DNA from: CAYVQB01 sp964453985
GTDB taxonomy: Bacteria > Babelota > Babeliae > Babelales > UASB340
DNA: 51,523 nucleotides
Direction: 5' to 3'
Assembly (NCBI GenBank): GCA_964453985.1
Contig: CAYVQB010000005.1
Location: 1-51,523 of the forward strand
Shown here: piece after piece, positions 9,011 to 17,220 of the stretch
Position numbering within the stretch: position 1 is the stretch's first letter
Layout of the letters: each line of letters begins with the position of its first letter
The notes under the pieces: model-generated
What the model saw: the letters and a program-made list of their open reading frames with translations, nothing else
Database searches by the model: none
What the model was told of the DNA's origin: nothing
Translations under genes and position numbers: made by a program

Positions 9011-11236
9011 TTATTCAATTGTATCTGTTGCAACAATATCAAACTCTTTATCAAAAAAAGTTTGTAGTCGTTTACTTCTTGATGGATGCCTTAACTTACG
9101 TAAAGCCTTAACTTCAATCTGTCTAATACGTTCACGGGTAACAGAAAAGTCTTTTCCAACCTCTTCAAGAGTATGCTCGGATGCAACGTCAATACCAAAA
9201 CGCATCTTCAACACTTTCTCTTCTCGGGGTGTAAGAGATTTCAATACTTCACGAACTTTTTCTTTAAGATCATCATTTACAACAGCATCAACCGGTGTAT
9301 ATTCGTTTTCATCTTCGATAAAGTCTTTAAGATAGGTATCATCACTATCACCAACAGGAGTCTCTAATGAGACAGGCTCTTTAGAAATCTTAACAATATT
9401 CTTTATCTTCTTTTCATCTAAATTAAGCTCTTTTGCCAATTGAGCAAAAGAAGGCTCTTTTCCCGTATCCTGAACATACAGACGAGTAAGTTTATTGATT
9501 TTACTTAAAGTTTCCACCATGTGAACAGGAACACGAATTGTTCTAGATTGATCAGCTATAGCCCTTGTAATGGCTTGACGAATCCACCATGTTGCATAAG
9601 TTGAAAATTTAAATCCACGTTCAAATTCAAACTTTTCAACAGCCTTTAACAAACCAATATTACCTTCTTGAATAAGATCAAGAAAATGTAAACCTCTGTT
9701 AATATACTTTTTAGCAATATTAACAACAAGTCTTAAGTTTGCTCTTGCAAGATCATCTTTTGCTATCTTATCTTTTCTTTGAGCAATAACAAATTGTTTA
9801 TAAAGTCTCATCGTTTTATCTTTGGCAAGACCTGCTTCAGATTCAACTTTTTTAATTAGCTTATTTGCTGTGCGAACATCTTTTTCAAAAAGCTCTACTT
9901 GCTGCAAATCAGCATCTGACTTCTTTTTGATACCTTGATAAAATTTTAATTTTTCACCAATTGCCCTAATCTCTGTTTCTCTTTCATTAATTTTGGCAAC
10001 AATCTTTTCAATTTTTTTACCAAATTTACGAATCAGCTTATTGGAAATCTTGATACCTTTAATAAGATTAATCTTATCTAGTCTATTACTTTCTACCTTG
10101 GCAAGCATCTCTTTCTTTTTTGATTCTTGATCCAACACGCCACGATAAGACTTAAAGATCTTATCTTCGTTTGCAACAATATCTTTTATCTCTCTAATTG
10201 TCTTTAAAAAGCTTGCTCGCTCTTCTTCAAACTTAGGAGAATTGTCTTCATCAAAATCTGAAAATTGAATTAAATCTTTTAAGATCAGAGGATCTTTTGC
10301 CAATCTTTCATCAAGACCCATTAAATCTTTGGTAACAAAAGGAAACTGAGCTATCGTATCAATACAGTCTTTCTTACTTGCAGCTATCTTATTTGAAATT
10401 ACTTTTTCTGTCTCTTTATTTAAAAGAGGAATTTTACCTATCTCTTTAAGATAAAGCTTAACAGGATCATTCAGCTGCCCTGGCTCAACAAAACTCTTTA
10501 TCTTTACATCTTTTTCATCATCATCACTATCAGCTTCCGTTGATAGCTCTGCTCTTTCAAGGGAATGTTTAATATCACCCTTACCCCCAAAGGCGCCTTC
10601 TTCTTCTTTTAGTCTGGTATCAAAATCCTGCACACCAGCAGTTAACTCTTCCTGAGAAACTAAATCTATATTTTCTTTTTCTAAAACCTGTAAAAGATCA
10701 TTGCCATCTTCTTCTGCTAATCTATGCTTACGATAAAAAGCAAGCAATTCCTCGTAAGTTAAAACACCATCATTACGGCCTTTTTGCAATAAATCTTCTA
10801 CCTGTTTTTCTATATCTTTTAAACTTTGTGGCGCTAATTTTTCTTCTTTTTTTGTTTTTTTTGCAACCACACCCTTAACGGCTTTAGTTGCAACCTTCAA
10901 GGGCTTACTGGCCACAACAACACTTTTAGCTACTTTTTTCAGTACCAGCTTGCTTGGAGCAGCTTTCTTTATAACCGGAACTTTACTTGGAGCTACTTTC
11001 TTAAGCACAGCCTTTTTAGTTACATCTTTTTTAATTACTTTTTTTTGTGACGCAACCTTTTTAACCGTTTTAGCTTTTTTTGGAATCTCTTTATCAGATT
11101 TACCAAGAGCCTTTGATACAGTTTTGGAAACAACACTAGCAACTTTACTCATAATACTGCTTTTTGACTTAGAAGTGCTTTTTATTTTATTAGATACTTT
11201 GTTTGATTGTACTATCTTTTTTTTAATTTTTGTCAT
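9011..11236 (-). CDS. rpoD: Primary RNA polymerase sigma factor (sigma70) with long basic N-terminus
   Basis: 741 residues; the housekeeping sigma factor that directs RNA polymerase to promoters. The first ~135 residues are lysine, alanine and valine rich with imperfect repeats (KKVAPSK, KKAAPSK, KKVAKSV), resembling histone-H1-like tails. Region 1.1 follows (DIEKQVEDLLQKGRNDG), then region 1.2 (DPVKLYLKEIG) and a long charged non-conserved region. Regions 2.3-2.4 include FKFSTYATWWIRQAITRAIA. Regions 3 and 4.2 follow, with the helix-turn-helix TLEEVGKDFSVTRERIRQIE. A GGGGG Shine-Dalgarno supports the start. The gene overlaps the dnaG stop by 4 bases, as in the classical macromolecular synthesis operon. 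Confidence 0.96.
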   Translation of the reverse strand: MTKIKKKIVQSNKVSNKIKSTSKSKSSIMSKVASVVSKTVSKALGKSDKEIPKKAKTVKKVASQKKVIKKDVTKKAVLKKVAPSKVPVIKKAAPSKLVLKKVAKSVVVASKPLKVATKAVKGVVAKKTKKEEKLAPQSLKDIEKQVEDLLQKGRNDGVLTYEELLAFYRKHRLAEEDGNDLLQVLEKENIDLVSQEELTAGVQDFDTRLKEEEGAFGGKGDIKHSLERAELSTEADSDDDEKDVKIKSFVEPGQLNDPVKLYLKEIGKIPLLNKETEKVISNKIAASKKDCIDTIAQFPFVTKDLMGLDERLAKDPLILKDLIQFSDFDEDNSPKFEEERASFLKTIREIKDIVANEDKIFKSYRGVLDQESKKKEMLAKVESNRLDKINLIKGIKISNKLIRKFGKKIEKIVAKINERETEIRAIGEKLKFYQGIKKKSDADLQQVELFEKDVRTANKLIKKVESEAGLAKDKTMRLYKQFVIAQRKDKIAKDDLARANLRLVVNIAKKYINRGLHFLDLIQEGNIGLLKAVEKFEFERGFKFSTYATWWIRQAITRAIADQSRTIRVPVHMVETLSKINKLTRLYVQDTGKEPSFAQLAKELNLDEKKIKNIVKISKEPVSLETPVGDSDDTYLKDFIEDENEYTPVDAVVNDDLKEKVREVLKSLTPREEKVLKMRFGIDVASEHTLEEVGKDFSVTRERIRQIEVKALRKLRHPSRSKRLQTFFDKEFDIVATDTIE

Positions 11237-13014
11237 ATCAACCCCCTGATTTGAATACCTTGTTTCAATTTTGAAAATAAACTCAACAATCTTTGAAGCT
11301 CCAGCTCATCCGCCTGGTGATTTGCCTTAAATAACTTTAATTTCATATCTTGAACAATCTTCTTCCAGTTCTGCTTACAAAAATGAAATATTAATTGTGC
11401 AAATAAGTCTTGTGATTCAACTGATTCAAATTTTAAACTGCAACTTGTTACCCAGTCTTTATCAGACCCATCTAAACCATCAAGAAAACTATTAAAATCT
11501 TTAGAACCTTTAACTTTACTCAACAAAAATTGGACATATTCTGCGAAATAGGAGATTAAATCGTCCTCAATAAAAAACTTTTCAGCCCTGTCCATACTGT
11601 TAATTATAGCAGAAAAAATTCTTTCTTCTAGCAATGATACGCCTTTTTGCTGCCCATTCGCATCCACATCGACAGTATCTGTTTTACCATCAAATGAACC
11701 ATCTTTATGTAAATTTAAATCTCGCCCCCTAAGGCTAACCATCTGCTGCTGTAACGTCTGCATAGGAATCTGCATAACCTGACTAGCTCTTTGCAATAAA
11801 AGCTCCTGCTTAAAAGCATCATCAATCTTTGCTATTACCAAGAGGACTTTCTGACTTAGCTCCATCTTTTCAGACAATGAGCAACAGGCGAACTGTCCTC
11901 CCGTACTATCAATAAAAAATGAAAATATATCCTCAGACTGCTTTATCAATAGATCTAGGTCACCATTTCTGGCTAAAAACGAGGCCGGATCATCCTTTGC
12001 AGGCAATTTTACAATTTGCAGATCAAGGTTTACATCCCAACATAGTTGCGTAAGCCTTAATATGGCTTTTTGACCGGCAGAATCACCATCATATAGAACA
12101 TATAAAGTATTTATATATCGGGCCAAAAGCTTTAGATGATCTTGAGTGCAAGCTGTACCAAGAGTTGCAATTGTATTCAAATGACCATATTTTGTCATAG
12201 CAACACAATCAGTATAACCTTCAACCAAAAAGGCAAAATTCTTTGTTTGCATCTCTTTTTTTGCCAAGTCTAACCCAAACAGAAGCTTACCCTTTGAAAA
12301 CCAGGCAGACTCCTTACTATTATAATATTTAGCTCGCTGGTCGGAATCGTTAAAAATTCTGCCCCCAAAACCACAAAATCTTCCTACTGAGTCTTTTATG
12401 GGAAAAAGTATACGCTCTTCAAAGGGTGAGTATAATACTGAGCGACCCTCCATTAAAACTCCAACCTCAAGCAAATCTTTTACCAAGACGCCACGATCAG
12501 CCATCTTCTTAACAAAACTATTTATAAAACGAGGACCACTACTAAAATAACCGACATTAAAATGCTTTATCTCTTTTTCACTTATATCTCGGTCATTTAG
12601 ATATTTTAATGCGACACCATTTAATAACAAATTCTTGTTTGCATACTCAGCAACAGCACTACATAATTCAAAAAAATTTCTCTTATTTTCTTTGCTCTGA
12701 CCACTAAGCTGCTTACTCGCTGTTTTTTTTATATGTTCAGGAACCTCTAAATTGTACCGGTCTATTAAAAAATTAAGAGCCTCAAGCTGGGTTAAGCTTT
12801 CTATTTTTGCAATAAATGCAATCAAATCTCCACCAGAGTGGCACCCGAAACAATAAAAAATCTGTTTGTCTGGGCTAACTGTAAACGATGCATCTTTTTC
12901 TGAGTGAAAAGGACAAGCACCCTTCCAATAACTACCAGCAGGTTTAAGTCTTACGTATTCACTTATTACATCCAAAACAGAAAGATTGGATTTTACAAAA
13001 TCAAAAAGAGGCAT
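11233..13014 (-). CDS. dnaG: DNA primase
   Basis: Synthesises RNA primers at the replication fork. 593 residues. The N-terminal zinc-binding domain has C34, H37, C55 and C58 (ACPFHSEK and YCFGCHSGGD). The catalytic core has KNFAFLVEGYTDCVAM (the TOPRIM glutamate) and LYVLYDGDSAGQKA (the DxD). A less conserved C-terminal helicase-interaction domain ends the protein. It starts 6 bases after lgt and overlaps rpoD by 4 bases. Placement of dnaG directly before rpoD is a widely conserved arrangement. Confidence 0.95.
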   Translation of the reverse strand: MPLFDFVKSNLSVLDVISEYVRLKPAGSYWKGACPFHSEKDASFTVSPDKQIFYCFGCHSGGDLIAFIAKIESLTQLEALNFLIDRYNLEVPEHIKKTASKQLSGQSKENKRNFFELCSAVAEYANKNLLLNGVALKYLNDRDISEKEIKHFNVGYFSSGPRFINSFVKKMADRGVLVKDLLEVGVLMEGRSVLYSPFEERILFPIKDSVGRFCGFGGRIFNDSDQRAKYYNSKESAWFSKGKLLFGLDLAKKEMQTKNFAFLVEGYTDCVAMTKYGHLNTIATLGTACTQDHLKLLARYINTLYVLYDGDSAGQKAILRLTQLCWDVNLDLQIVKLPAKDDPASFLARNGDLDLLIKQSEDIFSFFIDSTGGQFACCSLSEKMELSQKVLLVIAKIDDAFKQELLLQRASQVMQIPMQTLQQQMVSLRGRDLNLHKDGSFDGKTDTVDVDANGQQKGVSLLEERIFSAIINSMDRAEKFFIEDDLISYFAEYVQFLLSKVKGSKDFNSFLDGLDGSDKDWVTSCSLKFESVESQDLFAQLIFHFCKQNWKKIVQDMKLKLFKANHQADELELQRLLSLFSKLKQGIQIRGLI

Positions 13015-13020
13015 ATATTC

Positions 13021-13827
13021 TTATTCTTTCGAAGGGTTTTTGCAAAAGCTTACCCACAAAAAACCTATAGATGCAAAAACAAATATTCCAATTGCTACTA
13101 ATTGGGAAAAAGATAATATATCAGAAAAAGAATTTAATAAAGAAAAACCATGAACATAATCCCTATTCCCTCGCCAAAAATCTACAAAAAAGCGCGCTAT
13201 ACTTTCTAACACCAGGTACAAGAAAAGAAGCTGTCCTGTTTTATATTTAAATTTAGAGCTGAACAAAACAATTAAAAATATTAAAAAAGATACCAACGTT
13301 GAATACAGCTGAGCCGGATGCAAAGAAACATTTAAGGGAGCAAGGCTATCCGGACTTGTAAATACAACAGCCCATGGCAAGCGCGAACAAGCAGAACAAC
13401 CGTAACAACATCCAGCTAAAAAGCATCCTATTCGTGAAATAGACTGCATTAATGGAGCATAGATCGAAATAAGATCTAGAAAAGGCAAAACTCTTGTTTT
13501 TTTTATACGCAGATATACGGGTACCGTCATTAAAACACCTATAACCGAACCCAACAACCCATATCCACCAACCCATGGGTAGAACATCTCTAACCAGTTG
13601 TCTGAATAAGAATTAAACTCTTCTATAACAAAAAATATTCTTCCGCCAACAATAGCAGCAAGAAGACCTATGAAAATAGTATTAAAAAATAGATCAGAAG
13701 AAATAATCTTAGATCTTTTGGGATTTTTATATGATAAATAAAGAAAAAGAAGAAAACCTAATGCGATCATCAGGCCGTAACCATTTATCGATAAAGAACC
13801 ATAAATATGTAATAGTTTTGGATACAT
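13021..13827 (-). CDS. lgt: Prolipoprotein diacylglyceryl transferase
   Basis: Attaches diacylglycerol from phosphatidylglycerol to the lipobox cysteine of prolipoproteins in the inner membrane. 268 residues with about seven hydrophobic segments. The Lgt core is recognisable: SRIGCFLAGCCYG, then HPAQLYSTL and a C-terminal GQLLFLYLVLESIARF block. The CFxAGCCYG form is a known variant of the canonical GxxGNFxNxE motif. Its presence fits several lipobox-bearing proteins in this window (adenylate kinase, thioredoxin, TrxR-Trx fusion). It lies 21 bases downstream of tRNA-fMet and leads the lgt-dnaG-rpoD operon. Confidence 0.92.
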   Translation of the reverse strand: MYPKLLHIYGSLSINGYGLMIALGFLLFLYLSYKNPKRSKIISSDLFFNTIFIGLLAAIVGGRIFFVIEEFNSYSDNWLEMFYPWVGGYGLLGSVIGVLMTVPVYLRIKKTRVLPFLDLISIYAPLMQSISRIGCFLAGCCYGCSACSRLPWAVVFTSPDSLAPLNVSLHPAQLYSTLVSFLIFLIVLFSSKFKYKTGQLLFLYLVLESIARFFVDFWRGNRDYVHGFSLLNSFSDILSFSQLVAIGIFVFASIGFLWVSFCKNPSKE

Positions 13828-13848
13828 AATAACAACTTTATCTAAATT

Positions 13849-13925
<77 letters not shown>

Positions 13926-13965
13926 ATGAATTTCAAGAAATTGATATATCAAACTTTATGTATAG

Positions 13966-13993
13966 ATTATAGGGCTTAAGAAACAATTGTCAA
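13966..13993 (-). promoter_or_regulatory. Perfect-consensus sigma70 promoter of tRNA-fMet/lgt operon
   Basis: Reading the minus strand, TTGACA at 13993-13988 and TATAAT at 13971-13966 are separated by 16 bases. Both hexamers match consensus exactly. Two small palindromes follow before the tRNA (TTGATATATCAA at 13941-13952 and a TTTC-AA-GAAA at about 13931-13940). Confidence 0.8.
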
Positions 13994-14039
13994 ACTAAAA
14001 AACAAAGTTTTTACTTAAAAACCAACACAAACTAAGTTT

Positions 14040-15353
14040 TTAATCAACGATCTCATTATTACTTATAAGTTTATTAAATTTACGCCCTACAAGTAACGCA
14101 GCAGCAACCCATACACCAACAAGCCCCAAAGCTACTATAGTTCCATAAAACATTAATAATGGTATTGCATCTTGAAATACATTATTAACCCCAGAACCAA
14201 CCGCTTTTGCTGAACGGCTACCAAACATATCAATCCAACTCTTTGCTTTGAACTTAACGTCTTTGCTGGTTGGAATATACATCATCTCTTTAGATGGGTT
14301 ATTTAAAGCATAGCTCAAGCTTTTTATAACTATCATAGCAACCAAGGCAGTCCATAAGCTTGGATGAAAATAAACATTAGTAACAACCAAACCTGTAGCC
14401 ACAGGAAATGCTAATAAACAGAAAATTAATCCAAAACGGCGCATTAAATAACTAGTTCCTAAAAGTGCTAAAAGTAATGTAATAACATTTGTATATTGTC
14501 CAAATAGGCCCATAAAAGCAGTAAAACTCTCTGGAGTCAAAAATGTACGCTCAGCAAGCACCTTCATTTGATAATCCATTATAGTACCAATAACTTCATA
14601 AAAAGTTGCTATAGCAAAAATCCCTAACAAATAGGAACGCGTAAGTAAAAGTTTTAAGCCCTCAAGAATGCCGGTCGTACCTACTGATTTCTCATCATGA
14701 AACACTTCTGAATAATCAGCACTCTGACCAAACATCATGTATAATTTTATTGCTATTGGCACAATTAAAATTCCAACGGCTGAGATCCAAAAAAGCACTG
14801 GCAAACCTAATTCCTGTGAATACCGGGCAAGCGTTGGTCCAAAAATACCACCTATCTGAGCCCCCGAAACTATTAAAGCAAAACCTCTTTTTGCAGAATC
14901 GGGCTCAGTAGAGCTTGCAACAAATGACCAAAAAAGCGCAATAAGAATTGAGCCCATGCTCTCGATAGAAACATAACAAACCCAACCTAATATTCTATCA
15001 GGAGACTTTACGGTATTTGCAAGACCAATTGTAGGATTTAGCAGTAAAAAGCCAACAACCAAAAATAATAGTCCATAAAAAGAACACATTATATAAAACA
15101 GCTTATCTTTTCTATACATGTCCACTAATTTTGAATAGATCAAAATCAAAGGAATCATAACAATAAGAGTAAGAAGTTTTGCTTTAGGCTGATACGCCAT
15201 ACCAATAAAACTTTTAAAGATACCATCTTTTAAAGTACGCAGTAGCCAGTAGGAACCTACTGTAAAAAATAGAGCTAAAGATAGAAGACCAAATTTTTTA
15301 ACCTCTTGGATGCTCAAATCACCCCATAAAAAACGCAGTGGCCTAGGCAACAT
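14040..15353 (-). CDS. NTT-family nucleotide transporter (ADP/ATP translocase), copy 2
   Basis: 437 residues from the chosen start. About eleven or twelve membrane helices form the non-mitochondrial ATP/ADP antiporter (Tlc/NTT) fold found in intracellular bacteria and plastids. It shares SYALNNPSKEMMYIPTSKD and the following KFKAKSWIDMFGSRSAKA segment with the neighbouring paralogue. Members exchange host ATP for ADP or import other nucleotides or NAD; the exact substrate is not readable. I start at the ATG at 15353 because the product then begins MLPRPLRFLWGDL, matching MLPKPLRFLWGDL of the paralogue. An upstream in-frame ATG at 15416 lies across a terminator. A GAAGG Shine-Dalgarno precedes 15353. 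Confidence 0.93.
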   Translation of the reverse strand: MLPRPLRFLWGDLSIQEVKKFGLLSLALFFTVGSYWLLRTLKDGIFKSFIGMAYQPKAKLLTLIVMIPLILIYSKLVDMYRKDKLFYIMCSFYGLLFLVVGFLLLNPTIGLANTVKSPDRILGWVCYVSIESMGSILIALFWSFVASSTEPDSAKRGFALIVSGAQIGGIFGPTLARYSQELGLPVLFWISAVGILIVPIAIKLYMMFGQSADYSEVFHDEKSVGTTGILEGLKLLLTRSYLLGIFAIATFYEVIGTIMDYQMKVLAERTFLTPESFTAFMGLFGQYTNVITLLLALLGTSYLMRRFGLIFCLLAFPVATGLVVTNVYFHPSLWTALVAMIVIKSLSYALNNPSKEMMYIPTSKDVKFKAKSWIDMFGSRSAKAVGSGVNNVFQDAIPLLMFYGTIVALGLVGVWVAAALLVGRKFNKLISNNEIVD

Positions 15354-15395
15354 AATGATAAACCTTCTATTAAAAACTATAAGATTATAAAACCT

Positions 15396-15429
15396 AAATA
15401 GCCGACCCAAAAGCATCGGTCGGCTATTT
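15396..15429. terminator. Terminator between the tandem NTT genes
   Basis: A perfect 12-bp inverted repeat (AAATAGCCGACC at 15396-15407, GGTCGGCTATTT at 15418-15429) with a 10-base loop. On the minus strand it follows the upstream NTT gene. A TATAAT immediately beyond it (about 15384-15389, minus strand) could be a -10 box for the second NTT gene, giving the two paralogues separate control. Confidence 0.7.
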
Positions 15430-15477
15430 TTTCATGATTATAAACTAAAAGAATAAATATTGTTATAAAAAAAATAA

Positions 15478-16794
15478 TTATTCTATAACGATCTTCTCTT
15501 TTGTTAGTTTGTTGAATGTCTTACCTACGAACATGGCAGCCACAATCCAAACACCAACTAACCCAAGGGCAATCATTGTTCCATAAAGCATTAATTCTGT
15601 AGCATTGGCTTTAAATACATTGTTTACGCCAGAACCTGCAGCTTTAGCAGAACGGCTACCAAACATATCAATCCAACTCTTTGCTTTAAATTTAACATCT
15701 TTACTTGTTGGAATATACATCATTTCTTTAGATGGGTTATTTAATGCATAGCTTAAACCTTTAACTGCAATCATTGCAGCAAAAACAGTCCAAAGCATTG
15801 GATTAACATAAACATAACTTACAACTAAACCAACAGTTATAGGGAACATTAAAAGACAGAAAGTTAATCCAAATCTTCTCATCAAGTAACTGGTTCCCAA
15901 TAGGGCCATTACCAATGCTAAGAAGTTTGCGCTCTGACCAAATAAACCCATAAAAGCTGTAAAAGCTTCTGGTGTCTTATATTGCGCAGCAGCCAAAACT
16001 TTCATCTGATAATCCATGATTGTACCAACAACTTCATAGAAAGTTGCGATAGCAAAAACACCTAACAAGTAAGGCCTTGTAAGTAAAAGTTTTAAACCTT
16101 CAAGCACACCTGTTTTGGGTTTAGCTTTTTGTGCAGCTTTTTCTTGAAATTCAGGCTCTTTTGCAATAATAACTTTCATGTAAATTTTAATCATCAAAGG
16201 AACAACCAAAATTCCAAATGAAGCGATAACCATCAATAATGGTAACCCAATCACGTGAGATTTTGTTGCAATCGTGGGCCCGAGAATAGAACCAAACTGT
16301 GCGCCTGAAATAATTAAAGCAAAACCTCTTTTAGCTGATGTTGGATCAACTGTACTTGCAACAAAAGACCAAAAGAGCGCAACAATAATTGAACCCATGC
16401 TTTCTATTGCAAAGTAAGAAAACCAACCCAAGTATCTATCTGATGCTGCAACTGTATTTGCTATGCCAATTGTAGGATGGGCTAGAAAATAAGCAATCAC
16501 CAAAAAAAGAACTGTATAAAAAGAACAGATAATATAAAATAATTTCTGTTTTTCTACCAAGTCAACGAGTTTTGAATATAACAAAACTAAAGGTACTATA
16601 ATTAAAAGAGACATCATTTTTGCCATAGGCTGGTAAGACATACCAACTAAAGCATTAAATATTCCATCTTTTAACGGTCTAAGTAACCAATAAGAACCAA
16701 TAATAAAAAAGAATGTTGCGGCTAAAATGCCAAACTTTTTGACCTCTTCTCCAGTCAAATCACCCCATAAAAAGCGCAATGGCTTTGGTAACAT
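15478..16794 (-). CDS. NTT-family nucleotide transporter (ADP/ATP translocase), copy 1
   Basis: 438 residues with the same multi-helix NTT architecture as its downstream neighbour. The two proteins align along their full length and their DNA is strongly alike near the 3' end, so they arose by tandem duplication. They differ most in the central loop (residues ~208-225: EPEFQEKAAQKAKPKTG here, DYSEVFHDEKSVGTTG in copy 2) and the last 20 residues. Multiple NTT isoforms in one genome usually divide substrates (ATP/ADP exchange versus nucleotide or NAD import). An AAGGAG Shine-Dalgarno supports the start. Its presence argues for energy parasitism on a host cell. Confidence 0.94.
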   Translation of the reverse strand: MLPKPLRFLWGDLTGEEVKKFGILAATFFFIIGSYWLLRPLKDGIFNALVGMSYQPMAKMMSLLIIVPLVLLYSKLVDLVEKQKLFYIICSFYTVLFLVIAYFLAHPTIGIANTVAASDRYLGWFSYFAIESMGSIIVALFWSFVASTVDPTSAKRGFALIISGAQFGSILGPTIATKSHVIGLPLLMVIASFGILVVPLMIKIYMKVIIAKEPEFQEKAAQKAKPKTGVLEGLKLLLTRPYLLGVFAIATFYEVVGTIMDYQMKVLAAAQYKTPEAFTAFMGLFGQSANFLALVMALLGTSYLMRRFGLTFCLLMFPITVGLVVSYVYVNPMLWTVFAAMIAVKGLSYALNNPSKEMMYIPTSKDVKFKAKSWIDMFGSRSAKAAGSGVNNVFKANATELMLYGTMIALGLVGVWIVAAMFVGKTFNKLTKEKIVIE

Positions 16795-16966
16795 AAGAAA
16801 GACTCCTTAAGATTATATAAATAAAAAAAATAAAAATTAAAACGACTATGCAAAAAAAAGCTACCCAAAACATGAGCTAAAAAGACCCTCACCCAAATTA
16901 TATTAAGCTTCTTTGATGAAATATAAATTTATCATAAAACAAAAAATTAGCAATAGCACGTACAGC

Positions 16967-17218
16967 TCATATATCCAAAACAACGGTAGCCCGAGAATCA
17001 ACTAACGAAAAGATACCCCCATAAATATCAACAACCTGCTCTTCTACCCCAACCTCTTTATATGTCAACTTGCCTCGATACTTCAGAACAGAAACAATAG
17101 GTGAATGATCGGGGCCAACCACAAAGTTACCATTAGGGCTTTGAACCTCAACCCACTCAATTTTTATAAGTTCTGTTTTTGTAGGACGAACAATTTCTAA
17201 TTCAAAACAGTTTTGCAT
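16967..17218 (-). CDS. atpC: F-type ATP synthase epsilon subunit, short form
   Basis: 83 residues, corresponding to the N-terminal beta-sandwich of epsilon (FELEIVRPTKTELIKIEWVE, then GNFVVGPDHSPIVSVLKYRG). The C-terminal helical hairpin that inhibits ATP hydrolysis in other bacteria is absent; full-length subunits are about 130-140 residues. It begins 2 bases after the atpD stop and is clearly co-transcribed. Loss of the helical part may remove epsilon-mediated inhibition, though that is inference. Confidence 0.85.
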   Translation of the reverse strand: MQNCFELEIVRPTKTELIKIEWVEVQSPNGNFVVGPDHSPIVSVLKYRGKLTYKEVGVEEQVVDIYGGIFSLVDSRATVVLDI

Positions 17219-17220
17219 AT

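Noticed and set aside
15354..15416. Upstream start for NTT copy 2
   Set aside because: It would place the start within the terminator hairpin and add 21 residues absent from the paralogue; the ATG at 15353 matches the paralogue's start.
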